A DNA stretch of 64,000 bases, taken from positions 1,507,677 to 1,571,676 of the forward strand of contig BCIH01000003.1 in assembly GCA_002897115.2 (NCBI GenBank), written 5' to 3'. The DNA is from Prototheca cutis (Eukaryota; Chlorophyta; Trebouxiophyceae; Chlorellales; Chlorellaceae). The position numbers were made by a program, and so were the translations under genes. The notes beneath the pieces were generated by a model. It was not told the origin of the DNA. It did not search any database and saw nothing but the letters and a program-made list of their open reading frames with translations. This document shows positions 1 through 10,285 of this stretch, piece by piece. Positions within the stretch are counted from its first letter, which is position 1; every line of letters starts with the position of its first letter.

Positions 1-31
1 GAGAAGGTTGCATCATTTTTGCCCTGCATGG
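1..31. mobile_element. Right end of a TA-flanked DNA transposon (copy C)
   Basis: The first 31 bases match the right-hand end of the element at 49553-50252 with few changes. Both end in TCATTTTTGCCCTGCAYGG and are followed by TA. The rest of this copy lies outside the window, so its content is unknown. Confidence 0.75.
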
Positions 32-351
32 TACACAATACTGTCCCAGTGGACTTGAGCTTTGAATACGGGGGTGCAGCATTCGCTGTGATCCGTATTC
101 TGTTTGCCGTTGCGGATGCTATTGATAGGGAGAGGTCTGCCGCAAGGGGTGGAGGGTTTAGCTCCCCCCGTGTAGCCTGCCAAATATCACCACCCACCGC
201 GGCGAGTGGCGGCGTCGAGGCTCCGTGTCTGTTCAAATGACAAAGCGCAGTGCGTCCCATTAGAGCAATCTCTGTGAGAGCAAGGGGCCCTTTTTCTCAG
301 GATTTTCAGTATATCATAGGATAAAACCCGATATCTGAGTGTCAGGGGCCG
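32..351. other. Intergenic
   Basis: The stretch between the transposon end and the first gene holds only short open frames without domain signatures. It presumably contains the promoter and 5' UTR of the oxygenase gene starting at 352; no clear core motif was found. Confidence 0.4.
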
Positions 352-2161
352 ATGGAGCGGGAGTCACCAATGCCGCCGGCCATGCCCGGGGCCGGCGTTG
401 AGCTGGTCGCGGATGCCGTGCCTGACCATTACATCGAGCGGCTCATGGTGCGCTTGCGTGCACAGTGATAGACTGGGTGTCATGCCATGCCGTCATGCGA
501 TGCTGTGATGCCCTTCTTCCCAGGACAAGTTTGTTTGTGAACACGATCCCCCCCTGCAGAAGGTGGCCCGGCACCTAGAGGCCAGCCCCAACTACTGGGT
601 GCCAGTGAAGGAGCTTACCGCTCCAAAGACGACAGCTGAGGAAGTGGTTGCAAAACTTTACGACACATGCATCAAGAGCAAAAAAATACCAGGCATCGTT
701 GGCGCAGAGTACTGGCTCCAGGTTGGTAGCACTTGCAGGAGGTTGGCCACCGGGAATCATGAGCAGTGGTAGGGAGTCATGGGCAGGCCCCGCACTCGGA
801 CAGGCCCTGCATTGTGGACCTTGGGCGCCCAGATGCATGGCACGTGGAGTCAGCAGACACCGTGCGGATTGTTGTGTACTCGAGCAGTCTCTTGTGGCTG
901 CAGGTTTACGAGCAAGGCAGGGGCCTTGGCTTTCACATGGATAAGGTGCGGCTGCAGCGCATGGGCATATCTCCTTGGTGTGAATAGGGCAAGCTTCCTG
1001 CCGTACCTGCCGTGCCAAATGGTAGTTAGGCGAGTTTGGCAGGCATCACCGCTGAGACCCGCTGCCCTGGTGCTCGATTGCTGTAGGATGAGCACCTCAT
1101 GACAACCGAGCGGCAGATGGTTAACCCACTCCTCTCCTCTGTGCTCTATCTGACGGGCTCGGTGGACTCTGACGAAGTACAAGGTGAGCCGATAGCGGCT
1201 GGGCTCCAGCACGGCAGCTCTTTTGCTTTTCCTTGTTCTACAAGCTAGATAATGCGTTCTCGGTGAGCGCCGGCACTTTCTCGCAAATCTCACAAATCTG
1301 TTTTCATTGACGCACCATTATCATCTTCTCTTCGGGCCCGCCATCCTCACCGCAGCCCCAACAGTCATCACTGAGCAGATGTTTGACCAGGACCGCCAGG
1401 AGGTCGTGCCGGAAACCCCCACGCTGAGCACGCTGTGCCTGCCCGTCAAGGGAATGTACTGCGTGTTTGATGGACGGTTGGGCCATGGTGTCCTGGACTC
1501 TGGTGAGAACGCAACCCTCCGCGCGACGTTTTTGGTGAACTGGTGGCAGCACAAGCCGCAGGCAGTCAACAGGGCCCCGCAATCAAGTGAGCCTGAGGCT
1601 TCCATGGAGCAGCTGCGAATCACCGAGCCTGCAGCTGAGCAGTCGCAGCCTAGCGAGCCGGCATCGACCCGTGTGCCGCGGAAGGTTGACATCCCCACCG
1701 TTGACATGAGCTCTTTGGAGATGCACGGCCCGAATGCCGGCCACCCAGTACGTTCCGGATTGAGCCCATGGCAATGGTGCTGGCGTGGCGGCCTGAGACA
1801 CGACAATCACATGGGGTCCTGGGCCGGGGTCTAATTATTGCTTCTGCGTGACGGGACCCCCACCGTCGCTGCTGCTACACGTGCATGCCTGCTCGTTCAG
1901 CCAGCCATGTTTCCTCTCGCTCTGCCGCAGGTGAATTGGGCGCTCGAGGATGCTGGAATAGTGACTGTGGGGCGAGATGCCGTGCGTGGGGTGACCGTGT
2001 GGCACCCTGGACACACCATGTGTGCCATGGGTCCAGATGAGTCGTGTCCCATTGGTGCCGCACTCATTCCTCCTCACAACAGCGACGACAGCGACAGCTA
2101 CGAGAGCGACACCGAGGGCGGCGACAGCAAGGGGAGCGACAGTGAAGAAAGCAATACCTGA
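352..2161 (+). CDS. 2-oxoglutarate/Fe(II)-dependent oxygenase (prolyl-hydroxylase-like)
   Basis: Six exons read in one frame to about 351 residues: 352-447, 524-721, 904-945, 1087-1183, 1356-1747 and 1931-2161, all with GT-AG introns. The spliced protein has the double-stranded beta-helix signature. FHMDKDEH supplies the His-x-Asp iron ligands across the exon 3/4 join, GHGVL supplies the distal His, and LRATFLVNWW supplies an Arg suited to bind 2-oxoglutarate. The NPLLSSVLYLTG strand between them is typical of a plant/algal family of uncharacterised 2OG oxygenases. The C-terminus is a low-complexity Asp/Ser/Glu tail. The substrate is not predictable. The start was chosen as the first ATG that splices in frame; a downstream ATG at residue 7 is also possible. 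Confidence 0.82.
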
Positions 2162-2613
2162 ACTTGTATAATGTTGGCAATATTGTTGTGAATAACATCA
2201 ATGACATGACATGGCTTCAGGAATGGCGGTTGGTTGGGGCCTGTGGGACAGGGGCCATCCCAAGGACGGGACGGGACAGGTGGAGGCACCCAAACTCCCA
2301 AAGGGGGCCTGAAATTACGGGGGTTGTTGAGCCACCCGACGCAGGGTCCCTGTCCGGTCCTCCCGCCTCGACCACTTCATGAAAGCGGGATTCCAGGCGC
2401 TCCAGCTCGTCTTTGATGACCATTACGTTTGTCTGAGCGCAGCGGGCAATCTCACGTCCCCAGATCGGGCTGTTGCATTGTTGGCGAAGGTCGGTCGAGC
2501 CCGCTGCGTGGCAGCCCCTGACCAGACCAGCCCCCGCGAGGCGCGCCATTCCGGCCCGGGACCCCCGTTCCATTCCCTCCCGAGCATTGCAATTTCAGAA
2601 GAGAGCGGGCATC
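2162..2613. other. Intergenic, tandem genes
   Basis: No coding signature seen. It holds the 3' end of the oxygenase transcript and the upstream region of YKT6. Confidence 0.4.
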
Positions 2614-3480
2614 ATGGTGAAGCTCACGGCCATCGTGCTGCTCAAGTTCATGGGCCCGGACAAGGACCCCTACCTTCTGGGCAGCGCTACCGACCTGTCC
2701 ACCTTTGGCTTCTTCCAGCGCAGCTCGGTGCGGGAGATGCTGGTGTTTGTGAGCCGGACGGTGGTGCGCAAGACGGCCATCGGGACGCGACAGACCGTGC
2801 AGCATGAGGACTACCAGGTCCATGTGTATAACAAGGACGGCCTGGCAGCGGTCGTGTTCACCGACAAGGACTACCCCGTCAGGGCGGGGTTCTGCGTGGC
2901 CAGCCAGGTCATCGACGACTTTGCAGCGCAGCAGGGTGACACGTGGCGGGGGGCAACGCAGGACGTCGACACAGGCAACGAGGCGCTGGAAGCGTCACTG
3001 GTCAAGTTCCAGGTGTGCTGACGGTTGGGGGCTGGGAACCTTTAGCCGCTTTGGCATAGCATTGTCTACTCTGCTGCACCTGGCAGCCTGGCAGCCAGGG
3101 GACTGGGTCGGCCCGGGGCGGGATTCTCTTGGGGGGAAAGAAAAGCTCATGCAGACAGCATTCCACCTGCTATACAGGACCCTGCGGCCGCGGACAAGCT
3201 GGCAAAGATCCAGAGGGATTTGGATGAGACCAAGATCATCCTGCACAAGACGATCGAGAGTGTGCTGGACCGGGGAGAGAAGCTGGACCAGGTGAGCCAT
3301 GCCCTGTTAACCAGTCGTACCGCTGCTCCTTGCACCCACAAACACGAACAATCCACCAAGCAATCCATCAACCAACAACACTCTGTGCAGTTGGTGGAGA
3401 AGAGCAACGACCTGGGCATCGCAAGCCAGCTGTTCTACAAGCAGGCAAAGAGCGCAAACTCTTGCTGTAAACTCATGTAG
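2614..3480 (+). CDS. YKT6: R-SNARE YKT6 (longin SNARE)
   Basis: Three exons (2614-3012, 3178-3291, 3391-3480) give exactly 200 residues, the normal size for YKT6. Residues 1-130 form a longin domain starting [18 protein letters not shown] helix follows, with [20 protein letters not shown] and the zero-layer Arg in [10 protein letters not shown]. The protein ends in CCKLM, a CAAX-type box with an adjacent cysteine, matching the farnesyl/palmitoyl membrane anchor used by YKT6 instead of a transmembrane helix. It acts in ER-Golgi, endosomal and vacuolar fusion. No oddities seen. Confidence 0.95.
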
Positions 3481-3729
3481 ACGACGCCAATTGTCGATTT
3501 GCCTGGCGGCGGCTTAGACTGTGCCTTGGCCTCCTGTCCGTGGGCGGCCCGGCGACTGTGACATTCCCTCCCTGCCCTCCCCTGTTGATGGGATGATTCC
3601 CATGGAAACATAGCTTTTGAACGACTAGCAGCACGCACTCCACCGGAGGGGGGGAGAGTGGGTCTTATCAATGGAAAATTCTCAGTCAGTGAGCATTGGC
3701 AGTGATGGGTCAATGGAAGCTTAAGATCA

Positions 3730-3753
3730 TCCATCCATCCATCCATCCATCAG
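3730..3753. repeat. (CCAT)n microsatellite
   Basis: Six tandem copies of a 4-base unit, just beyond the stop of the acyltransferase gene. The same TCCA/ATGG unit recurs at about 9190, 30893 and 49857, so it is a frequent short repeat of this genome. Confidence 0.8.
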
Positions 3754-6430
3754 TCAAAAAGTGTGCTGTGCAGAACCCTGCGATGGCGGAGAATGCACGG
3801 CGGCCTCTGGCAGGAGCTGGCGCCAGATGGGGTGCGCTGCCATGTCCGCACTGCAGTCGACAGGCAGGGCCAGGTGCACCAGCAATCCGGAGCCAGCGCC
3901 GAGTGCAGGGGTGATGATGGCGAACCGGTCAAACCAGGGAGCCGACACAAACTGGGCGTAGACAGGTGTCCCAGCGCCAAAGTCAACCTGCGAATCGGAG
4001 GCATTTGGACTTGCTGGAGGCGATGTCGCCTTGTGTGTCAACCTCGTTGGCTGCAGACAAGCAAACACACGCACGTCGAACAGGGATGGGTTGGTGATGG
4101 CCGTAGTGGCGCATGTCTTGGACTCGGCGCCCTTGACCACAAAATTCGCTGCCAGCAGGGGTCTGGACAGCATTGCCATCGTTTCCTGCTCATACAGTGC
4201 CTGTAGCGTGCCCGTCTGTGCAAGATGGGATGGGATGGGGAAACAAAAAAGTGGGTCCACACTGTGCCTGCAAAATATGCAGGCATACTTGGATGTCTGC
4301 GTGCTATCCAAGCGCTCTCGTCATTCAGGCGCACACCGGCACGTCACCCATTGTTCCACGAGCACCGCACCGAATCGCAGCGCAGAGTTTCCAGTCTCTT
4401 CCTGATGAGTCCTGCGTTTGTCTGCAGAGCTGCCACCCATGGCGACTGTGCAGGTGCGGGGCTCTGTCCAGTCCTTACCTCCTCCTCATCAGCTTCACCA
4501 ATGCCTGGGACCTGGATGATGCCAACGATGTTGCTGATGCAGCGTGCGAGGCTCTCCCGAGTGCCAGGTTCCAGGCCCAAACTGGCATGGAGAAGCTCAG
4601 CGTTCAGAGTCATGAGTGCTGGGTAGCGTGGCACGAGCGGCAGTCCATGCAGCGAATTCGTGAGCACGGTCAAGAGGCCTTGAACGGCGTCCAGCGTGGA
4701 CACCCGTCGTGCGCCCGGGCCGGACGCCTGTGCGAGGCTCTTGAGCCTGCCAAGGCACTCTGCCGGCAGGTGAACAATGTGCACCTCCTGTTTCAGGGTC
4801 CCGGCCTCCAGCAGCCTGCTGGGCAGCGAGCGCCACTGTGGGGGTGTAAGCCGCGAACTCAGCGGCGTCGGCTGCCAGCCAGCAGGCAGCGTTGGCCCGG
4901 TGCTCTTGAGCATGCTGGCATAGGACAGGGGGCTGACATCCGCATTAAGCGGAGCACCCCCGGGCCCTTCACCTTGTCTGCCAGTGTACAGGGCAGCTAG
5001 ACGCTGGAGCAGCAGCAGTACCCGGCTGGCATCTGCACAATGGTTTGGGGTGGAAGTGGGCAGGTAGCTGCAATGAAAATCGGTGCAACTTCTGGATGAG
5101 CAAATGACCATCACCCCGGGAAGAAACAAACAAGAAAACAACAAACCATCCGAAATCAGCTGAATCGAAGATATTTACAGTCAGCACGTGATGGTAGGAG
5201 TTAAATCTTGCCATACAACAACCCAGGCCCCACTGGCGAGCCTCGGTCTTCACCTGCAACCATGTGGGAGACGGCCAGGGATATGACGTCCCCATCCCGA
5301 AACCGCGTCAGACGAAGTTTTACTAGGAAGTCGCTGGGCCCATCCCTCGTCTCGGTGTAGAATGATGCCGGAGAATTGGACATGGTGCAGTCTTTGAAGG
5401 CATGGGCCCAGGTGGAGGGCCCAAACTCCGTGATGGACCATCCCGATGGGGCCTGTAGGGAGGTCGGAGCCAGGCCGGATTGTCGAAAAAATTGGCCACG
5501 CGTCTGCATCCACCCGGCAAACCGTGCTAAGCGCATCGCTTTCGCTCATGACTACAACAGCGATCCATTACCTCGGCAAATGTAAAGTCCAGTCCCGAGT
5601 TGTTGCAGTCGATGTGCGTGGCTCTGTGAGGCTGCCACCACTGTGCACCTGCAAGTCTGCAGCGTCAGGGGACGGCGAGGAATCCACTTGAATTTGGCAG
5701 GCGGTGTTTTCGTATCATATCCATTTCCCCACAAGCAACGTCTCCTTGCCTTCCGGCGAGATGCGGCAGCTCAGGGAGGAGCTTTTCCTCGATGCAGGTG
5801 GAGAGTTGCTCCGGGCAGATGTGACGATCATCCGGCTTGCTGTGGGCATAAAACAGGTTTGTCGAAAATGTCCATCCAGCACACAGCTGACTCCCAGCAT
5901 TCGGCTGCGCACGTGAATAAGGGCATTATTTAGCGTATTAAAAAGAGTTGGCAAAGAATGTCCACTGCGTTTCGTCGTGGCATGTCTTTGACCCTATCAC
6001 GCACGGTGTATGTCCAAGTCCGGGAGCCGGGGTGATCTTTGGGGATTCGCAGGGCCCGTCGGTAGACTGTGGTGTGCTCACGCCAGGACGCGTGCTCTGA
6101 CGGAGTGATTGGAATTGATACCTCTGATTCCAGGTCCTGTTCCAGAGCCTCGGCAGTCAGATGTCGGGAGTGCCAGGTTGGAAAGCTGGGCACAAGCCCC
6201 GTCCGCCAGCAGTTTCTCGACCGAGACAGCCATCTGCATTGGTCGCGATTCGAGCAATTTCTGACCGAACTGCATTCATGCGCATCATACCTCACAAGGC
6301 ATTGGCATGCCATTTCAATACCAATCCGGGTCTGCCCAACACAACCTTGACCCTTCGACCTTGGTGCTGCCTGCAGCAGAGAGTGCATTTGCTGGGTCGC
6401 TGGCGAAAATACGGCGGCGACCTCGGCCAC
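3754..6430 (-). CDS. BAHD-type acyltransferase (PF02458-like)
   Basis: A multi-exon minus-strand gene. Assembled exons show the BAHD order: LSTCIEEKLLPELPHLAGR (about 5830-5750), then HIDCNNSGLDFTFAEV (about 5600), then the catalytic SHMVAD (the HxxxD motif, created by splicing at about 5255/5025), and DFGAGTP (the DFGWG-like structural motif) in the last exon (about 4205-3754). Enzymes of this family move an acyl group from acyl-CoA to an alcohol or amine in the cytosol. The donor for the last intron is GTAAGG at about 4480. The 5' end is uncertain: coding-like sequence including ITPSEHASWREHTTVYRR reaches to about 6130, and no good ATG was fixed, so the upper coordinate is provisional. The family is best known from land plants and fungi, so a chlorophyte copy is noteworthy. 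Confidence 0.7.
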
Positions 6431-6742
6431 AGGGCTGCGTCGGACAAGCAGAGGTATTATGTATCAAACGAGCTTTTAATCGCTGAATTTTGGATCTGGT
6501 CGTGGAGGCACCTGGGGCCCTCATCGGCCTGAGGTTCACCGGTGGCCGCAATGTTGTGCGGCGTTGAAAAAGGCGGCCGGGCGGAATGCCAGCAGGCGGG
6601 CAACTAGGGGTGACAGGACCGGTCAATCAACCAGCTCGCACTGAACACTCTGCGCGCAATACCCATCGAATTCACAAAAACAGTCCCGAACACTTACAAC
6701 AATGTAGCAATGAGCGATAAAAACAGTGAAACCATAGTTTGC
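6431..6742. other. Intergenic
   Basis: About 310 bases between the 5' part of the acyltransferase and the stop of PUS7, both on the minus strand. No further gene seen; it may hold the missing first exon or promoter of the acyltransferase. Confidence 0.35.
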
Positions 6743-8720
6743 TCACGGTTTTGGCTCCCCTCCATCCAGCCCAGGTGTGGCAGCGGGCTCGGGCTCCCAG
6801 CGTGCATGCAGCGACGAAGCCGCCTGCTTTGTCAGCTCCCTCACGAGCATGGTGGCATAGGTGGACGACGGCAGCGAGAATTCCATCTGGAGCGCTAGAT
6901 GGTGTCCCTCGTCCACCTCAGGGTCGGCGTCTGCAAGCTCGGCATTGGGATTGGCATGCCACCGAAGGCGCCAGGACAGGCCCTGTGGGCGCGCCAGGAC
7001 CCGCCGGTAGGCCCCCGCCTGACCGATGAGCGAGAATTCCACGGGGCCCTTGGAGGCAGCGTCCAGGCTCACCCCGTCATTTTCCGCCAGCCGCTTGTAC
7101 TCCTACAGAGTTTGCATGCAGGCGACGGCAGAGGGTGTGGCTGTGATGATTGAGAAAGTTCATGCCTGCATGCGTCACTGGGCAATAGATTGGTGCACTG
7201 CTGTCAACTGCAGCAAGAACGCTCACCGGCTACCACCGTCAGACTCGCTCACCTTGCTGACTTCATTCTCAGGCATCTGAACGCTGTTTCCCGGCACGGG
7301 GAGCACCAAATCTGTGAGCGTGTACAGCCCTTGACGAATCTCCTCCTCACTCACAGCATGAACCTTCTGGATGCACGGACCATGGATGAAGGGTGTTTGA
7401 TCAGGAACTTTCTTCTGTTATTCAGACTCTGATTGAATGTGTCGGTGGACAAGGGCCGTGGCCTTGCTCCAACAATCAAAAGCCCAGCAAGCTCTTCCCT
7501 TGAAACAATTGCGAGTGACATGAGCGCACCGCTTGTGGTTCCTCCTCTTCTTGATCTTCCGTGCCGTTCCCCAGGAGGTAGTCACCATCACTCGTCGTCG
7601 CTGGCGGCGGGTGTCCATCGGCAGGCGGTCCATCGGGCTGGCGGGTCAGCCGCTCGGAGTCCTCCGACCTGGCGCCTCCGTCTTCCGGGGACCTGTCCAT
7701 CACCAGGTCCCCAGGGAGCAGCCTGTCCCGGTTCAGTGCCAGTCTGAAGCTGGCAGCAGAGTTCCAGAGAAAGGACTGGTATGCATGGACGTACATGGTC
7801 CTCAGGTTTCGGGGGATTGCTTGGACTGCCGTCACAAAATTCGTGACGCCATGCTTGAGCAGCGCCTGGCACGAATGAGGGTGGGTGCTTGTTCTGGGGT
7901 TTGGCAAACAGGGTTGCTCCCGTGCAAGGGCAGCACCAGTGCGATGCTATCGTCCGAGACCTAATCCGACTTCATTGCACACACGTGCCACACTCTGTCT
8001 ATCCAATTGCACAAGGCCCAATTCAAGCAATGCATTCGCACCGTGAGCACCGCTTTCTCGGCAATGGCATGGCCAGGAGTGTTCCGCAGCATGGATTTGA
8101 CCCCGGCTTCGTCACGGGGCAGGCGAGCCAGTGCCTCTTCCCCAGATCCTGTAGTAGTCACAAGGATGAGTGCGACTGCCAGCTCCCACCTGCCCGACAA
8201 AAGGGCCCGGCCCATGGCGTGCGTGGGCACTGGTCCGCTCCCAAATCGTTGCAGCCCATAATAGTTTATGAAGCCATGGTCAGCCAGCGCTGTGCACGCT
8301 TCGGATGCCTGCTTGGCGGCTTGAGCAGGCAGGCCCCTGAGGATGAGCCGAAACCTGGACCATGTTTGAGGAAGAAGGGCTTGCGTGCTTGATTGCAAAG
8401 AATTGAGCTCTTCAGGCCGTAACGGAATGCCCTTCATTCGCGCAATCCCCCTCTCCCCCCCCCCCCCCCCCCCCACGCACCTGTTGCCCCCCAGTTGACC
8501 TAAATAAAGTTCCTCGTTGCAGAACGAAAAGTTTCCAACTCGTAGACCCCGCAACTGGCGCGCCGCGGAGTAAAGCTTTGCAGGGTCGACGCGGAAGGCG
8601 GTGACCTCCTGTGTTGTGCACCCACGCTTGTCCTTGGTGCCGGCGATGCCCCAGCTCTTGGCCGAGCAACCCACCTTGCGACCCAGCAGTGACAGCGCAA
8701 ACTGGCACGATGACAAGGGA

Positions 8721-8773
<53 letters not shown>

Positions 8774-9799
8774 AAACGAAGACTCGAGTTGCCGATGCCT
8801 TGTTGTCCCTTCCAATAACACTGTGCGATGCTGGCGACTAGCCTGGACCATACATGTCGACTCGCCATAGAACGCCCCACCAAACACACCTGTGACTCCA
8901 TGTTTTCCTTGGACAGCGTAAACTTGAGATAGCGTGCGGCACCACCTGCCCATTCACTCCGCCACCGCTTGATGCCCTTGCTCCCACCGAGGCCTAGCAG
9001 AATTTCACTGTCAGCCCCTGTCTCCGTGGCCAGGCCAGGCCAAGCCTTGAAGACGCCATGCACTGCGCTGCGCTGCTCCTTGTCATTGAACCGTCCAAGA
9101 TTGATGCGCTCGCTGGGCAAGGCCTGCAGAGCAAGAGGCGTTTCGGTTGTTTCTAGACCTCTCACACAACGTTCCTTGCAACCTTGGCCATCCATCCATC
9201 CTCCTCGAGGCTTTCTAACTGCCAAGGGTGCCATTTTGCACAGTAGACACAGCAACACACACACACACACACAACATCCTGAAGCTCAACTCACTTTTCC
9301 AGCTGCAACTCGCTCGAGAAAGGCAGGGAGGCCCTCTGGAATGGGCTCTTGCCCACCCGCAGCCTCTTCAAACCGGGCCACAAGCTCTGTCGCAGAGCAG
9401 GGCTGTTCTGTCTCGCGAGCATCTTTGTTCTGCTGCATCAGTCGAAATGGATGAAGCAACTTGGGCATCATAGCACTGACTAGACAGCCAACAATGCGGC
9501 TTGGCAATCAGGGTCCCACACGGCGTACGGGTTTAGGAAGTGACGTGTCTGTTAGTTCAACCACTGTGCCGTCCTTTCGGATTTCATTCACTTGGAAATC
9601 CTGAAATCTGCGTGAAAAGGGTGCTCGGGTATCAAGATGAGAATGCTGTGGGCATCTACCCTTGCCCAAGAGCAGCCACATGCATGCAGGACTGCAACCT
9701 TGGCTCCAACTGCGCGCCGTGCCTGTGTTTAAGGACGGCAGGGAAGCCAGCTGCTTGGGTCGCATAGCACGTGATACCCACATCCGACTCTGAAACCAT
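6743..9799 (-). CDS. PUS7: TruD-family tRNA/mRNA pseudouridine synthase (PUS7)
   Basis: The N-terminus MVSESDVGITCY leads through a small first exon into RFQDFQVNEIRKDG, the normal opening of eukaryotic TruD enzymes. Further exons carry SWGIAGTKDKRG with the catalytic Asp of the GTKD motif (about 8650), the NYYGLQRFGSGPVPTHAMG block (about 8240), the insert-domain exon ending in MYVHAYQSFLWN (about 7780) and a C-terminal exon from about 7090 to the stop at 6743. The enzyme isomerises uridine to pseudouridine in tRNA and some mRNAs. An acidic insert (EDQEEEE) lies after the YQSFLWN block. The first intron donor is either a GT after CCAAG or a GC after CACAG; both keep the frame. The gene starts head to head with the HECT ligase gene. 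Confidence 0.9.
8454..8473. repeat. Poly-C tract in a PUS7 intron
   Basis: A run of about 20 C on the plus strand (G on the transcribed gene's sense strand) close to a splice site. One of several long mononucleotide runs in the window. Confidence 0.8.
8723..8772. repeat. (GT)25 microsatellite in a PUS7 intron
   Basis: Uninterrupted GT dinucleotide repeat of about 50 bases. On the sense strand of PUS7 it reads as CA. Confidence 0.9.
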
Positions 9800-10285
9800 G
9801 GCTGGCGGGAGCCAGCAAGGCTACCTGACGGCGCTACCCCGCTTGGAACCTACGCCGACATGCTCGTAGCGATTGGGAGGTGTGGTTGGCCAACACTGGT
9901 ACGAAGCACAGAGACCACCACGTACGAATGCAATCGAAGGAATGCAATGTTCTTCTCACATCATTGGTGTTTGTGAATAGAGCATGCCCCGGAAACGTCG
10001 AGGCGGGGAGACTGAGCGAGCTTGTCAGAGTCGTCGCCGTCAAAAGCGTCGCATGCGGCAGGACAAGTGTGATGTGAGCCGTGAACGTTCTTGCACGACA
10101 GCAAACGCCTAGAACACTTGACCATCCCTGATTTTCTTGGATGTTGCTATGAGCAAGATCACCAACTGTTCTTTTTATTGATTGACTGTTGCCAACTGAC
10201 GCTGCTTGTATGCGTCCGGCTCCGAAGTGATCCGCATCCTCCAGCGAACGGTCGACAGCAGCATACCAGGCTCCCGGCCTTGCGC
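9800..10285. promoter_or_regulatory. Divergent promoter region, PUS7 / HECT ligase
   Basis: About 490 bases separate the start codons of two genes transcribed away from each other, so both promoters must lie here. The stretch is less GC-rich near 10130-10200. No TATA box or other motif could be assigned with confidence. Confidence 0.5.

Noticed and set aside
19..240. 73-residue plus-strand frame at the window start
   Set aside because: It begins inside the transposon terminal repeat and shows no protein-like features.
8500..9270. Minus-strand frame with a Thr-His repeat
   Set aside because: The repeat is translation of the intronic CA microsatellite; the real PUS7 exons lie on either side.
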